This document shows, in pieces, positions 45,790 through 57,429 of a stretch of 64,000 nucleotides of DNA. Under the pieces are notes generated by a model that was given only the letters and a program-made list of their open reading frames with translations, had not been told where the DNA came from and did not search any database. A program made the position numbers and the translations under genes. Source of the DNA: Deroplatys truncata (taxonomy: Eukaryota; Arthropoda; Insecta; Mantodea; Mantidae); contig CM060976.1 in assembly GCA_030765065.1 (NCBI GenBank), forward strand, positions 61,922,539-61,986,538, given 5' to 3'. The first letter of the stretch is position 1. Every line of letters begins with the position of its first letter.

Positions 45790-46706
45790 AAAAAAAATCT
45801 GATGTTACACTCACATGACTTTCTCTACTCTTGTACAAACTATTTTTACAAACGCTTATTCTCCATCTACTTCATGTTAATCGAGATAAACATTTGCAGA
45901 CTCTATCTTATTGCTAATTTTCTTGTAGATGTAAGGGGAATATATATTTACAAGGGCAATATAGAAATACAGTAGCCTTTAAGCATACACACATCTCTTA
46001 ATAGCTGGTTGCTAGGTGCAGCACCATTCTCTTTGCCACAGATTAATACTCTGCATATCCAAGACCAAAAAAAAAATGAATAACGAATTTCCATTTGAGA
46101 AAATAAGTATCGAAAAATTTAAGGGAATAACAAGCAATATCTCGAAAATGGTTCACTCAACAAAAAAAATGTATATGACATAACTTGTGTATTTTAACGC
46201 GATCTACATTTTTTGTGTAGTAAAATTTTGTCTATCTCTTATGGTTTACCAGTTATGCAAAAGTCGTTCACATTGAAGAATACTTTTGAGGACATTCCCA
46301 GGAAATTCAAGATATACATTTTATTTGTCATGAAAATATCTTAAACATATGATAGTTTAATTAAAATCGTTAGAGCCATTTTTGAAAAAATTAAAATTTT
46401 CGAAAAATGTTCCATGTAAAGGGTAATCTGGGGTGGGGGATTTTCTTGAAAACCTTCGTGTCGCATCTCTGGAAGATACTGAACCTAAATACAAGTTTGG
46501 TGTTTATCCGACTGTGGGTTTCTGAGTTATGCTGTTCACAGACAGACAGACAGACACACACACACACACACGGACATGTTTCCAAAAATGCTTTTTTTGA
46601 ATTCAGGGGGTCTCAAAACATATATTTCCGGTGAAATCTCGGTATCGAATTTTTGGGTGGAATACAATACTTCCCCTACTTACTATACGTAGTAGAGAAA
46701 GTAAAA
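45790..46706 (+). repeat. Full-length R-family copy
   Basis: About 917 bp. Perfect 12-bp inverted pair at 45818-45829 and 46691-46702. The tail contains a short mixed CAGA/CA tract (46535-46570) and the hairpin TACTATACGTAGTA. It is very close to the copies at 10124 and 62646, including the upstream poly(A)-like start. Confidence 0.94.
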
Positions 46707-47828
46707 AGAAAGAAAAAGGAGTACTGCTGAGAATTGTTGAAAGATGAGAAGACAGTGAGAAAACAGTTTTTGTATGTGGTTGAAAGAAGATTTTTTTTCG
46801 AAATGCTTACAACCAGTTAAAGAAGACAGTGCCAAAATAAGTGCAGAGCATGTAATGTTGTTTTGGGGGCAAAAAGAAGTGATCTGCTGAAGTGATCACT
46901 GAAAGCCAGAAGCACTGGAAGAATCTGAAAGTTAATGACAGCACTAAGATTTCTCGGGTAATTAGTGAATTAATTTATTTATATTTTACTAAGAAATGTA
47001 CAATGATTTAATTAATTTTAACTTAACTATCCACTTAATCAAAAGATAAACTCCGCCACTAAAATAGCTTACATTACCAATGGAGAGACTATAATTTTTT
47101 CTGTGACTTATAGTAGTGATATAATGTAGTATTTTTGTAGCGGAATGTAACGAATTTTGATAGATGATGTTTTTTGGTTGGCAACATTAATTTGTATTTT
47201 TTTCTGCAGATTATAAACTGGAATTTCCCCCTTAACTTGATATATATTTTATCACTGTAGCCATATTACTTATTTTTTAAAATATACGTTTTAAAATGGT
47301 ACTGCAACTGCCATTTTGTACTGAGAATTCTGCATCACTTGACAGAAAAAGTCATAAATCCTACACACTTTGGAGTAGAGAAGTAAGCTTCAACCACTCT
47401 TTTGGGGGGAAGTTTTGCTCTACAAACTGGTACTACTTTTAAGTATAGCAGCTTCTTTGTTTACAAATCATGTGGTTTCTTTCTTTGCAAATATGTATAG
47501 GCGAGATTTTGTTTCTCCATTTTTGCTTTAAACAGCTTTTCTGTGAATACCATTTTCTGGCATAAATGGCCCCTTTTGTCCAAAACTATTGAAGATCACT
47601 AAATTAAATTTTAGGATGATAAAAAAGACTTGTAATTGCTCTTGTGGATCTACTTTGGTAATAATAACGTTATTTAAAAACAATTGCTGATACGTTTAAT
47701 CACAATATGGTATAAGTAAGAAAATAATCCTACCTTCCTTATAAATAGACTCCCTGTATAAAAATAGATCAGAGAACTAAGAAGTCATGCGCTTATATCC
47801 TGCACAAATTTCAGTTTGATATCTTAAA
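46707..47828. other. Gene-free stretch
   Basis: AT-rich. No gene or recognised repeat. Confidence 0.5.
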
Positions 47829-47830
47829 TA

Positions 47831-49228
47831 CAGTGTGCTCCAGTCGCCACGAACCCGGAATTTATTTTAATAGTTCCAATAATAATGGAGATATTGAATT
47901 GTATCCAGCAAGATTGAATTCCGCGGACCATATTATCGGATGTATTCGCTAGGATGTCCATGTTTGTTGCCTGGATTCTGTGATGATATTTTTTTTCAAA
48001 GCGTCTAGGTACGTGGTTTGTTCTTTTAGTTTCCCCTTTCAGATGTCCACCAAAAAGGGAGAAAGATAAGGCGATATCAGGTAGAACGAGCGCGTCGGCC
48101 AAAGTCCATTTATGTTGGTGATTGATGTATGGTACGTAGCACCGTCTGGTTGGAAATATTCCATGGAGAGTTTCTGGTCGTCCAGTTGATTTACAAACCT
48201 ATTGAATATTTGAAGGTATTCATTTGTACTGAAGAAGGTGGGATCAATTATTCGCCGCCGGGATATTGCAGACCAAACACCAATTTTTCTGAATGAAGGG
48301 GCTCTTCGTGTATCACATGGGGGTTTTCACTTGCCCAAATACGGGAATTTTGATTGTTTATACATCCTGACAGGTGAAACCACACCTCGTCTGTGAACCA
48401 GGTGTAGTCCAGAATGGTTGGATTATTTTGAAGAAATGTTTAAAGCATTTGGCAGTAACATACTCGTTTCACTTTCTCAGTTTCTTTTAGTTCGTGCACC
48501 ACAGTGAACGGCGTGAAGCTTGGTTTTTCTTCTTCTTTTTTCAGCACGCTCACAGGTGCTTTTGGGCATTCCTATTTCTTGTGAAAGTCGGCGGAGTGAT
48601 TTAGAGGGAGATGCCAGTAGTTTGTCCTTCACATTCGCGTTCGTTTCCTGTGTCATTTGTACTCTACTTCCCGCATGTCTGTCCAGTAAAGTTCCACGTG
48701 TTTCAAGTTTCTTCTACAAACCCCAAATGGGGGACTTACTTGGTGGATGTCGGTTGTCTCCAAATCTCCCTACGAGCTGGTCTTGACATGCCTGCATTGA
48801 GTCTGTCTTCATATACACTCGAATAATAAACACACGCTCTTCTAGAGTATATCAATTCATTTCAGCTGCACTGCACTAGACCTACTTGTTTTTCTACGAA
48901 CTGAACTGTATTGAGTCTGTTTTCCAATACACTCTAATACGAATAAACACAAATCAATGATTACGCACACAACTTAACAGCCACAAGTAGGCGAGCGGAT
49001 ACGCACACTGTTGTTACTCCAAATTGCACCAATACCATTCTTGATATTAAATTTAGCAATCCCTTATTAATTAATAATCTTCGTCAATATAAAAAAACAA
49101 TAAAAACCAGCTTCAAATAAACTGAATTCAAATCAGAACCATTTTCAAAGTTTTCAAGATATTCATTTTATAGGAAATTTATCACAAAACAGTGATCAAA
49201 GACCGGGTTCGGTACCGGGGACACACTG
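47831..49228 (-). mobile_element. 1,398-bp Tc1/mariner-like element
   Basis: The left end CAGTGTGCTCCAGTCGCC (47831) and the reverse complement of the right end CAGTGTGTCCCCGGTACC (to 49228) are terminal inverted repeats that share ACCCGG further in. TA lies on both sides (47829-47830 and 49229-49230). The interior has transposase remains on the - strand. This length is normal for a complete element of the superfamily. Confidence 0.88.
47840..48790 (-). pseudogene. Tc1/mariner-superfamily transposase pseudogene
   Basis: Pieces in several - frames give the family order. Near 48600 there is SLRRLSQEIGMPKSTCERA, a helix-turn-helix-like segment. Near 48400: YTWFTDEVWFHLSG (first catalytic aspartate), then IWASENPHVIHEEPLH. 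Near 48130: YFQPDGATYHTS (second aspartate). Near 48080: PDIALSFSLFGGHLKGE, where the expected third aspartate is a serine. Stops and frame changes separate the pieces. The missing third acidic residue and the frameshifts both show that it is dead. Confidence 0.87.
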
Positions 49229-49336
49229 TAGTTTCTAAGGTGTAATAGTTGATGGATTTAACATAGTTAACATTGGTGAAATTGGGCTTTTAATCTCCCC
49301 TTAATTCTAATTCAACTTTCCAATCAGTCTACACAC

Positions 49337-50720
49337 AGACGTGACCGAAATAGGTGGCACGACGGTAACATGTGCGACTCGCATTTGAAAGGTCCCGGGC
49401 TCGATCCCCGTGTATCGGCCTACTCGGATACACGGTTTTTCATAGTTTCCCCGGGTCGGTAGGCGAATGCTGGGGTGGTTCCTATTCTACCACGACTTTC
49501 CTGTCTCCCATTTCCTGCACCTATCATTTCCTTCATTGTCATCTGTTTCAAAGTTGTAGGACCAGGCGACGGTGTTCGGTAGGCCGCGGCTGGGCAGCGG
49601 ATGTGCGCTTTGTAGAGGTTTCTACCCTTGCGTCGGTCGGGACTGCTCAGTTGGTACCCACCTCCGAAGTGAACCCCACCAGGGTGGACTGCTGGGGGTT
49701 AAGGCTGGTTCACAACCGCCCGAAAACGGTAACCAGAACGAAAACGAGAACGGGAGGCAATGCACCATGCAAGATATTGGTTCACAACAACCCGGTAACG
49801 AGAACGGGAATGCATATCGATCACAAAGTGAAAGTCGATTTTGTGCATTGGGATTTAATTTATTTTTTAACTGACCAATGACATTTTTTCACCTTCTTCC
49901 AATTTAGCCAAGCCAACGTCAAAATTCGATAGAGTAAACATTATGTAAATATATATCCATTACATTTCCGATCCCTCCACATATGCTAAGCTTTCATCTC
50001 TTTATTTAATGGCATGCATTAAAATTGTTTATTGTTCTTTTTTTCATTTCCACCGGTTTTAGCTGTTCTTTGTAGCTTTTGCCATTGTTTTTTTTAGGTA
50101 ATAGCCAGTTTTGAGTTCATGTAAACAAACTACAAATGGTCCCTTCACCAGAGGAACCAACGCTGATTAGATTTGCGGGTGTCGGGATGAGGTTAGGAAG
50201 CATATTTACTACTAATTCCTTCCTCTTTCATATTTCCAGCTTGCGACTATAGAGAGCACTAGTGGCTGTTTCATGTCACGGCCGCCTACACCAACCTATT
50301 GAGTGAAGAGTCTAATACGCACAATAGGGATCTAATATGCCGTGCCCGGGAACGAGAACGAGAAAATTAAAAGTTGGGCAACTCTTCTTTCCCGTTCCCG
50401 GGGCCCGGGAAGGCTTCCCGTCGGTTGTGAACATTCCCATTTGAATACACGTATTTCAACTTTCTCGTTCTCGTTCTGGTTACCGTTCTTGTTGGTTGTG
50501 AACCAAACTTTAGGATGGGCGGGTTCCGATAGGGTAGGATACGTTCGAACTGGAAACGTCCATGCTTGCGCCCGTCGTCATCGGATTTGGTCGCCTTTCG
50601 GGTCTCTCCCGCCATCTCTCCCAGGGATCATGTTAGAAGTACAAAGGGCCGCATGGCTACGGGTGGTGCTTTGCCCCGGCTGAGGGGGCCTCATCGTAAT
50701 TGTTTACCTTTATATTTACA
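49337..50720 (+). repeat. SINE-3 copy split by a MITE
   Basis: Host parts are 49337-49701 and 50510-50720. The head CCGAAATAGGTGGCACGACG with B box GGGCTCGATCCCC is followed by the SINE-3 body. The 3' body (CATGCTTGCGCCCGTCGTCA, TTTCGGGTCTCTCCCGCC) resumes after the insert and matches the copy at 11606-12164 in reverse complement. Confidence 0.87.
49702..50509. mobile_element. 808-bp PIF/Harbinger-like nonautonomous element
   Basis: Left end AGGCTGGTTCACAACC and reverse complement of the right end AGTTTGGTTCACAACC match at 14 of 16 positions. TTA flanks the element on both sides (49699-49701 and 50510-50512), and the host SINE-3 becomes continuous when the element plus one TTA is removed. 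Subterminal sequence is full of GAACG/AACGAG hexamers on both sides, and GGTTCACAAC recurs internally near 49782 with GTTGTGAAC near 50425. No transposase is encoded. The TTA duplication and termini suggest PIF/Harbinger; that assignment is inference. Confidence 0.88.
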
Positions 50721-50924
50721 CACGGATGTGTGTAATTGCTTTGAGCGTTAGCAAAATTGTATGTTTTTTACTATTAGTTCACATGGATTTCCTGATTTTA
50801 TTTACATGTGAAAGTAGTAGTTCATTAAATTTACGCCGTTGTAAGTTATTGTTTAAGCTCTGAAACATTTTCTATGGATGCATTACTCAAAAGTGCCATA
50901 TTCCACGCTCATTAATGTGTGTTT
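50721..50924. other. Spacer between SINE-3 and a LINE relic
   Basis: Short AT-rich stretch with no recognised feature. Confidence 0.5.
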
Positions 50925-52030
50925 TTTTTTAAATTTTAATTCATTTTAAGTCGCTTGAACTCACTGGTCATAGCACGACTCCATAAGGATATAAACCACC
51001 ATAAAATATATAATAAAATTACGTTGTAAATGTACATTAGTCAGACAACATTATCATTTGGCGTATATCTTACTACTATATATACTCGTACTTAAGTATC
51101 ATTTCTTTAAACACTTGTTGATGTCGTCACACATGTTGTGCAGAACTTCACAATCTCATCTTGCATTCATATGGTGATGACAATCCAGGACCATATGAGG
51201 TACAGCAAGTGGACAATTACACAAGTTACAAAGTGGAGGAGGACCACGAGATATAAGGTAGGAGTGGGTGGTGGCTGAAACTCCTACGCGTAATCGTGTG
51301 AGAGCAACTTGGTCCTTGCGAGGAAGGGAAATCATTGGGTATTTAAGAGAGCGAGGGGAGTAGACGTCATGCAGTTTACTTAAATGAGCTGCTCCAATGC
51401 TGCTTCCATATCTGAGTGATCTTGTGAATATGCCTGAGAAAGTCACAGTATCGTAGTCTAGAGTATGGTGGATGTTTGGTGGACCCTTTAGTTGCAGCGT
51501 CAGCTTCCTTGTTCCTTTGGATGCCAACGTGAGTCTAGATAGGTTTCATATACGAGTATTTACCAGATTGAATCTCTGTATTGTATAGCATTAATAGTTC
51601 TGCAACTAATGGGTGAGACAAAGAGTTTTTGTGATAATGCTAACAAGACACTCATAGAGTCCCTGAACATGACAAACGAGTCATACTGTGTGTTGTCCAG
51701 GATGCACAGCTTGTATAAAACGTCGTGATACTCCATATACGCAAGAGAGGAGAAGTGGCGAGAGTGGTAGGGAGATAGAACTCGGAGGCAGTCATATACA
51801 TAGCGGATTAAACAAATGTGTAGGATTAGCTTGCATTTGAACTCGCAGCAGCTGAAACACTAACCCCCACCTCTCTTATTATCAAGTGGGCTGGTCAGTG
51901 CTATTGCGCATCTATGCTTCAGGGGTGGGGCTTTTACCAACTTGTATTCCAGAGCAAAGTGGATTGCATATAGCTCACACGTGTAGACGCTGAGGTACAA
52001 ATAGGTAGACTGTAAATAGTATACTGTGTA
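50925..52030 (-). pseudogene. Non-LTR retrotransposon relic: RNase H and C-terminal region
   Basis: On the - strand, a piece near 51980-51900 begins like the RNase H helix region (ELYAIHFALEYK). The 51156-51527 frame ends the protein with LTRLRVGVSATTHSYLISRG and CNLCNCPLAVPHMVLDCHHH, the same zinc-knuckle-like C-terminus as the relic at 27839-28960. The 3' UTR ends near 50935 with TTCAAGCGACTTAAAATGAA, also similar to that relic. The frames are interrupted by stops. Confidence 0.8.
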
Positions 52031-53244
52031 GCATCGTGTGCTCTGAAAACACTACTGCGCACCGCAGTTGTAAAGTTGGTAAGACTCCTAGACACGTGTA
52101 TTTACCTTAAACTACTGATGGATTTTTCTGAATGCGATTACAGTTTCGCTATTTAGATATTTTTCCAGTTTCTCCTTCCAAATGTAGCCTAAAATCAGAG
52201 AAATAGGTTTTCATCGTTGGCATTTATATTTCTTGAACCTGAATAAAATAAAAGCATGTTTCGGGCACATAAACTCCCAAATCCAAAGAAAATTGAACCA
52301 AGAATTACCAAAAGTATACTGAAGAGCAGGTATTTATGGAGATTAATTTTATCCTTTGTGTTTCTTTTTTAACTTTGGCGTTAGCGGAGATAGTTTGAGA
52401 TTGCATTATATTGTTAGTGGCTGAAAAAGTGTATTTTCAAATAATATTATTCAGTTTGGATATTCCAATAAGTACACTTAATTTTCCCTACTAGAGTTAA
52501 AATCATAAGATTATTTGAATTTTGTCAAGATGCAACATGGTAAAGAAAAACAAGGTAAATATACATTGCTGCAAATTTCACAACACAGTGAAGCATTAAA
52601 AATTAACTACAATATGAGTAATTTTGCAAATTTTAACTTTATTTGAAGTTGTGATAATATAATTTGCATATATTTATGAAATTTTTGCACCCAGTAATAC
52701 ATTGAATCATATTATTTTTCTAAATAAAATTGTTGCAGATAAAATATAAATATTTATTTCATATAATATGCCTGCAACGTTCCATTTAAATTCACTGCTG
52801 ACCTATCACATCACACTTTTCTATTACCAAACTTCAGTTCCTTCAAGTACTCCCAAAATGGAATATTGCACATGTTTCAATATTTATTTTCAGCATTCCA
52901 AGGTGGCGATCTGTTACAATTAAGTTATACCTTAAAAAAGTCATTCACTGTCCATGTTGGACACCAGCATCCAAATTGTCTTCAAACAGAAACTGGAAAA
53001 CTTACTAAACACCGAGCTTTTCAGTTTGAGAAGCATTAAATCTTCTGCAACATCCACATTCCCAGATTTCTGTTAAGTTCTCAAGATATCAACAAAAGAA
53101 AGATAACAAAAAAGAGAGAAAAAAGAACAGTGTCTTCACAGTTACAGAAAAAGAGAATCTTGATCTTGTATCACCTTTATCCTATCGTGGTTGGCATTAA
53201 ACAAGTTTGGATTTAATGATAGGAATTTAGCTTCATTGTTATTA

Positions 53245-53278
<34 letters not shown>

Positions 53279-54296
53279 GGAAAACTGTTAGAATGAAAAT
53301 TCGCTATACTACAACGATACAGTATTATAATTCGCGAATGCGTTGATTTCCCGCTTTTAGCACCCTATTTAGCGAAGTGTCGTGATTGCAGTATGCACAT
53401 AATACCTATCATAACACCCTAAATCGTGAATGTTAGCAAAAATGTTGTATGTAGAACATTCCGTGATTATCCCGATCTCCAAAACTACCAGGCTCAACTC
53501 TTTCAATCATAATTATTTAATTGTTATTGCATTTATACCATTTCTTCAGTTACTAGATCTCTACCCTTTGTAAAAAAATTAATGAAACTTTTGCATCACA
53601 TAACCCATAATGACTGTCAGAGGTGCCTTCTTAGAAAGCCTACACATAAAATGTGTAGATTCATAAAAATGGAAACTATGTGTGTAGATATGAAGTGTGA
53701 ATTTATAGTGAAGAAATGCTTTATACGAGTAGATTCTTGGTTTAAAAACAGACTAATGAAAACTGTGGTTAAATTAGTCTTCCTCAGGTTTTGGATCTGT
53801 GACCTCAAATTGCGAATACGGGCTTATCCTCGGTGATACGGGTTTCTATGTTCTTTCTAAGTTTTAGTGGACAAGGACCGAGGTGTAAAATTTATTAGAC
53901 TTTAGTATATTTTTACGGTAAAAGTCATCGTAGGTTCTGAGTTTAAAAATAATTTACAAACGTCTAAAATCAAATTATCTCCTTATGTGAGTGTTTATTG
54001 GTATTTTACATTGTGAATATTTTCTTTCCTCCAATAACACAATCGCATTATAATTTTCCTTGGTGAAACGTAAATAATTTTTAGCCCACGGCATCAAAAT
54101 CTACAGAACTAAAGAACATATGTCTACTGTTTAATTTCCAGATAGGGTCATGAATTTTCCGAGATAATACTGAGAGGAGTAATGATTGAAAACGGTCATC
54201 TAAGATTCATTTTTGGCAAACTTATTTTATTGAAGAAAAAAGTTTATTCACGTGTATAGGAGTACCAGATAAAAAGTTGACTGTAGTTTTATTATA
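52031..54296. other. Gene-free AT-rich stretch
   Basis: No gene recognised. An ATT microsatellite is at 53239-53277. An 84-codon open frame at 53582-53836 (+) has several Cys and Lys residues but no known motif. Confidence 0.5.
53239..53277. repeat. (ATT)n microsatellite
   Basis: About 12 ATT units, one of them imperfect (ATC). Confidence 0.95.
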
Positions 54297-54456
54297 CTTT
54301 TTACTTTCTCTGCTGTGTACCTAGTAGGTAGAAAAGGTATTCCATTCCACCCAAAAATTCTAACCCGAAATTTCACCGGAAATACACTTTTTGAGGCCCT
54401 CTAATAAAAAAAACTCAAAAACGAAAAGTAGGATACAGACCAAGCTTGGTATTTAG

Positions 54457-55375
54457 TAGGGATGGGACCTCGATACCGTCGATCCTCAATATTCTCGATA
54501 ATCGGTGATATGGAAGTATGCCTAATACTTTGAGATAAATCTTAGACACTTTTTGATACATTTAAATGTTTAAGTTATTGCGTTTAACCTTATGCTATAT
54601 AAGGAATGTAAGGAGTCGAGACTTCATGCTATTGCCTCGCACTTGCCTCCAAAGAGTGGCTGGACCATCGCTCTTGATAGACCTTGCGTTTCCTCTAGGT
54701 GAATCAATGCAACATTCCATAGACTCTTGTGTCTAAATGAAAGCTTGCAAAACAGCAGAGGTAGGAGTAGAGGTACTCAGGTAACATACAGCCTTAACCA
54801 AGCTGTAAATGAAGATGTTTAGTTGACGCACTAAATTACGTTTCTGCAACAGCCTGGCTTGGTGACTCACTCTCAGCCATTACATTTACCTACTCCGGTG
54901 ACCAAAATCAGTGAATCCAGCAGAATAAATCAGAACTTAAGAGTGAAGCGATACAGCCATGGAAACATTTGTTCTTTCCTTACATCTTTTAGTTTGTGTT
55001 TACCCAAGTCACACTTGGGTCACGAGCGTAGCTTACAGTAAACTGTACGATTAATTTTCACAATATGGATAGAAAATCATTTAAAAGAAAGTTTTCAGCA
55101 TGAAATACAGTTACATAAAAAGGGAAACAAAGAAATTATTATTATTGTTACTATTAGGCTAAGGGATAATCTGTGGCATTATCAAGATAAAAAAAAACTG
55201 CTGCCAATTGGAGAATGTCAAACAGCGACAATTTCGGAATTAGCATGCAATGTAAAATTGGTTACATGTGTTTATACATAGAAAAGAACATAATTCAGTG
55301 AACAAGCTATCACCTTTATGGTTTTTTATAAAGTGAGTATCGAATATCGAGAAGTAGTGGTATCTCCCATCACTA
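54457..55375. mobile_element. 919-bp hAT-type nonautonomous element
   Basis: Termini are TAGGGATGGGA (left) and TAGTGATGGGA (reverse complement of the right end), 10 of 11 matching. The 8-bp sequence GTATTTAG is repeated exactly at 54449-54456 and 55376-55383. Termini of this form and 8-bp duplications are characteristic of the hAT superfamily. The interior has no transposase. Subterminal CGATA-containing motifs (CTCGATAC, TATCGAGA) occur at both ends. Confidence 0.94.
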
Positions 55376-55763
55376 GTATTTAGATTCAGTACCAACAAAG
55401 ATACGACACGAAGATTTTCAAGAAAATCTCCCCACTCCAAACTATCCTTTACATGGAATATGCGCATTTCGTATTTCGAAATTAATGATTTTCTAAAAAG
55501 TAGCTCTAACGATTTTGATTATTATATCATATATTAAAGATATTTACATTACAAATAAAATAGATATCTTGAATTTTCTGGGAATAGCCTGTGAAGTCCA
55601 CTTCATTCGGAAGAAATGTTGCATAATCTTGCGTAACTGGCAAACGTTAAGCAACAAGCGAAAACATACTACACAAAAAATGTAGATCTCTTTAAAATGA
55701 AATTTATTTCAAATATCTTCTCTTGTGGTGTCAATCATTTCAAAGACATTACTAATGGTTCGA

Positions 55764-55984
55764 TTTTTTTATAGCTCCATTTATACCCCGCCTTTTCTTA
55801 TCGGGGGCCTTTCCTTTGAAACTCATTCGCTTGTCGCTGGATTTCTGGTAAACTTTGGGGTTTATTCATTAGATTACACACAAAAACACACACACACACA
55901 CTCGCTCTCTCTCTCTCACTCTCTCTTTCTCCCTCCTTCTACTTCCAGACTCTGAGTAAGACGGGGAATAATCCTGAGTAGAGG
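55764..55984 (-). repeat. SINE-2 copy, 5'-truncated
   Basis: On the - strand the 3' end (GGGGTATAAATGGAGC) lies at the left. It contains a CA tract and an unusual CT-rich stretch (55903-55935), and the copy stops after ATTCCCCGTCTTACTCAGAG without the tRNA-like head. The flank GTTCGA occurs at 55758-55763. Confidence 0.85.
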
Positions 55985-55992
55985 GTTCGAAT

Positions 55993-56272
55993 TTTTTTAG
56001 TTCCATTTATACCCCTTTAACTACATTGGTCTTATCGGCGGCCTTTGCTTTGGAACTTATTAGCTATTGGCAATGGTGTTAACTCGTGACTGTTGTCGTT
56101 GGGTTTCTTGCACTTTTTATACATTCACACTCTCATTCATGCTTCCAGACTCTGGAGAGGATAGGGAATAATCTTGGCCAGAGAAAAATTCCCAACCCCC
56201 AGCCGGGAATCTAACCCGGGACCCCTCGCACAGCAGGCAATTGCTCTACCGACTGAGCTACGGGGCCAGCCA
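55993..56272 (-). repeat. SINE-2 copy, full length, with 8-bp target-site duplication
   Basis: GTTCGAAT is present at 55985-55992 and 56273-56280. The - strand head is GGCCCCGTAGCTCAGTCGGT with B box GGGTTAGATTCCCGG. Body and 3' end are complete. The CA tract is nearly absent in this copy. Confidence 0.93.
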
Positions 56273-56577
56273 GTTCGAATTATTCATTACTTTGTCATTC
56301 TTTACGTGTTTTCGATATTCAGTTGTTTCTCGCGATTGCACGCAAAGAGTATGTAATTTTAAGGGCAGCGTATAGCGTCCAGTTCTTAAAATCTGACTAT
56401 CACTATTCCCTTCATATCTATAACGAAATGTATAATACAGCTATTTCCGGAAAGTCTTATCGTGATTATGATGAAGAAGATAGGAAAATACAATTTGTAA
56501 CAATAATAATCTGTATAACATTAATAAGCGCTAGAGGGTAGAGAAAATCATGTGAATGCAACACATCAGATTTTTTT

Positions 56578-57429
56578 ATATAGTCATGTAATTCTGATTG
56601 GTGGAATATTCTATAAGCACTTATCGCACAAAGTTCAAAATCTTGGAGATATAACCTCGGGCAGTAAGTAACCAAAACTTTGCTTCGGACTAAAAATTTT
56701 CATACCTCTGTGGAAGTTGCTGCGATTATTATTTGCAGATTAAATCTGAAATGCTCTCATCAGTGACATCTAATGGCATTTTAAGTATATGCGTTCATCA
56801 CGAGAACTGCGTGATTTACAAATGACTGCATGACAGAGACTAATATTTTTCGCTGGAGGATTAAGATTAGGCGAAGAAATTACAGAGAAGCAGTAACCTC
56901 CTGTCTTGTAAGGTGACTAACCTGAGTTACCTCGAATAAACTTTGTTTACCTCCATCTACCAGTACTCCCACTCATCACAGTCCTTCGCCTTCAAACGGT
57001 TGCCAAAATTCTTTCATGCGTAATCTGGCTATCAGGACATTCGTTTCAATCTTCAGCCAAAATACGTCCTCTTTACGTTTTAACTTACTTTAATGGAGAA
57101 TTCTAAACAAAATTGCAACTTTTCAGTTCAATGTACGTTTTAGCTAAAGCAGATCACCGGCCTGTGAATTTAAATTTTTTTCTGCGGCACGGAGATAAAC
57201 AGGTCTCGAAACTAATTTTGGTATGCTGAATTCAAATATACTTTCAATTTTTTCGTATCACGTACTGTTTTTGGGGGGATGTAGAAAGAAAATATGTAAT
57301 GTTTGAATTTATTTCTAATTTTTAAGTACAATTTAAAATGCGTGAAATAATGCAACTAAGAAAAAATCTCGATTCTACAGATGCAACAGTTTACATTGAA
57401 CTAGGAAATTTTAAACATATCTTATGATT
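56578..57429. other. Gene-free stretch
   Basis: No gene recognised. The last part (57290-57430) may be 3' UTR of the pseudogene that follows on the - strand. Confidence 0.45.

Larger units (their letters stand above)
54297..56577 (-). repeat. R-family copy carrying a hAT MITE and two SINE-2 copies
   Basis: Host parts are 54297-54456 (tail end), 55376-55763 (tail start and middle) and 56279-56577 (middle and head). Removing the inserts gives one diverged R copy in - orientation, ending with ACACATCAGATTTTTTT. The tail microsatellite has been lost near the MITE insertion. Confidence 0.88.

Noticed and set aside
49372..49881. 169-codon open frame as a gene
   Set aside because: It crosses from SINE-3 into the inserted MITE, so it is a chance fusion frame.
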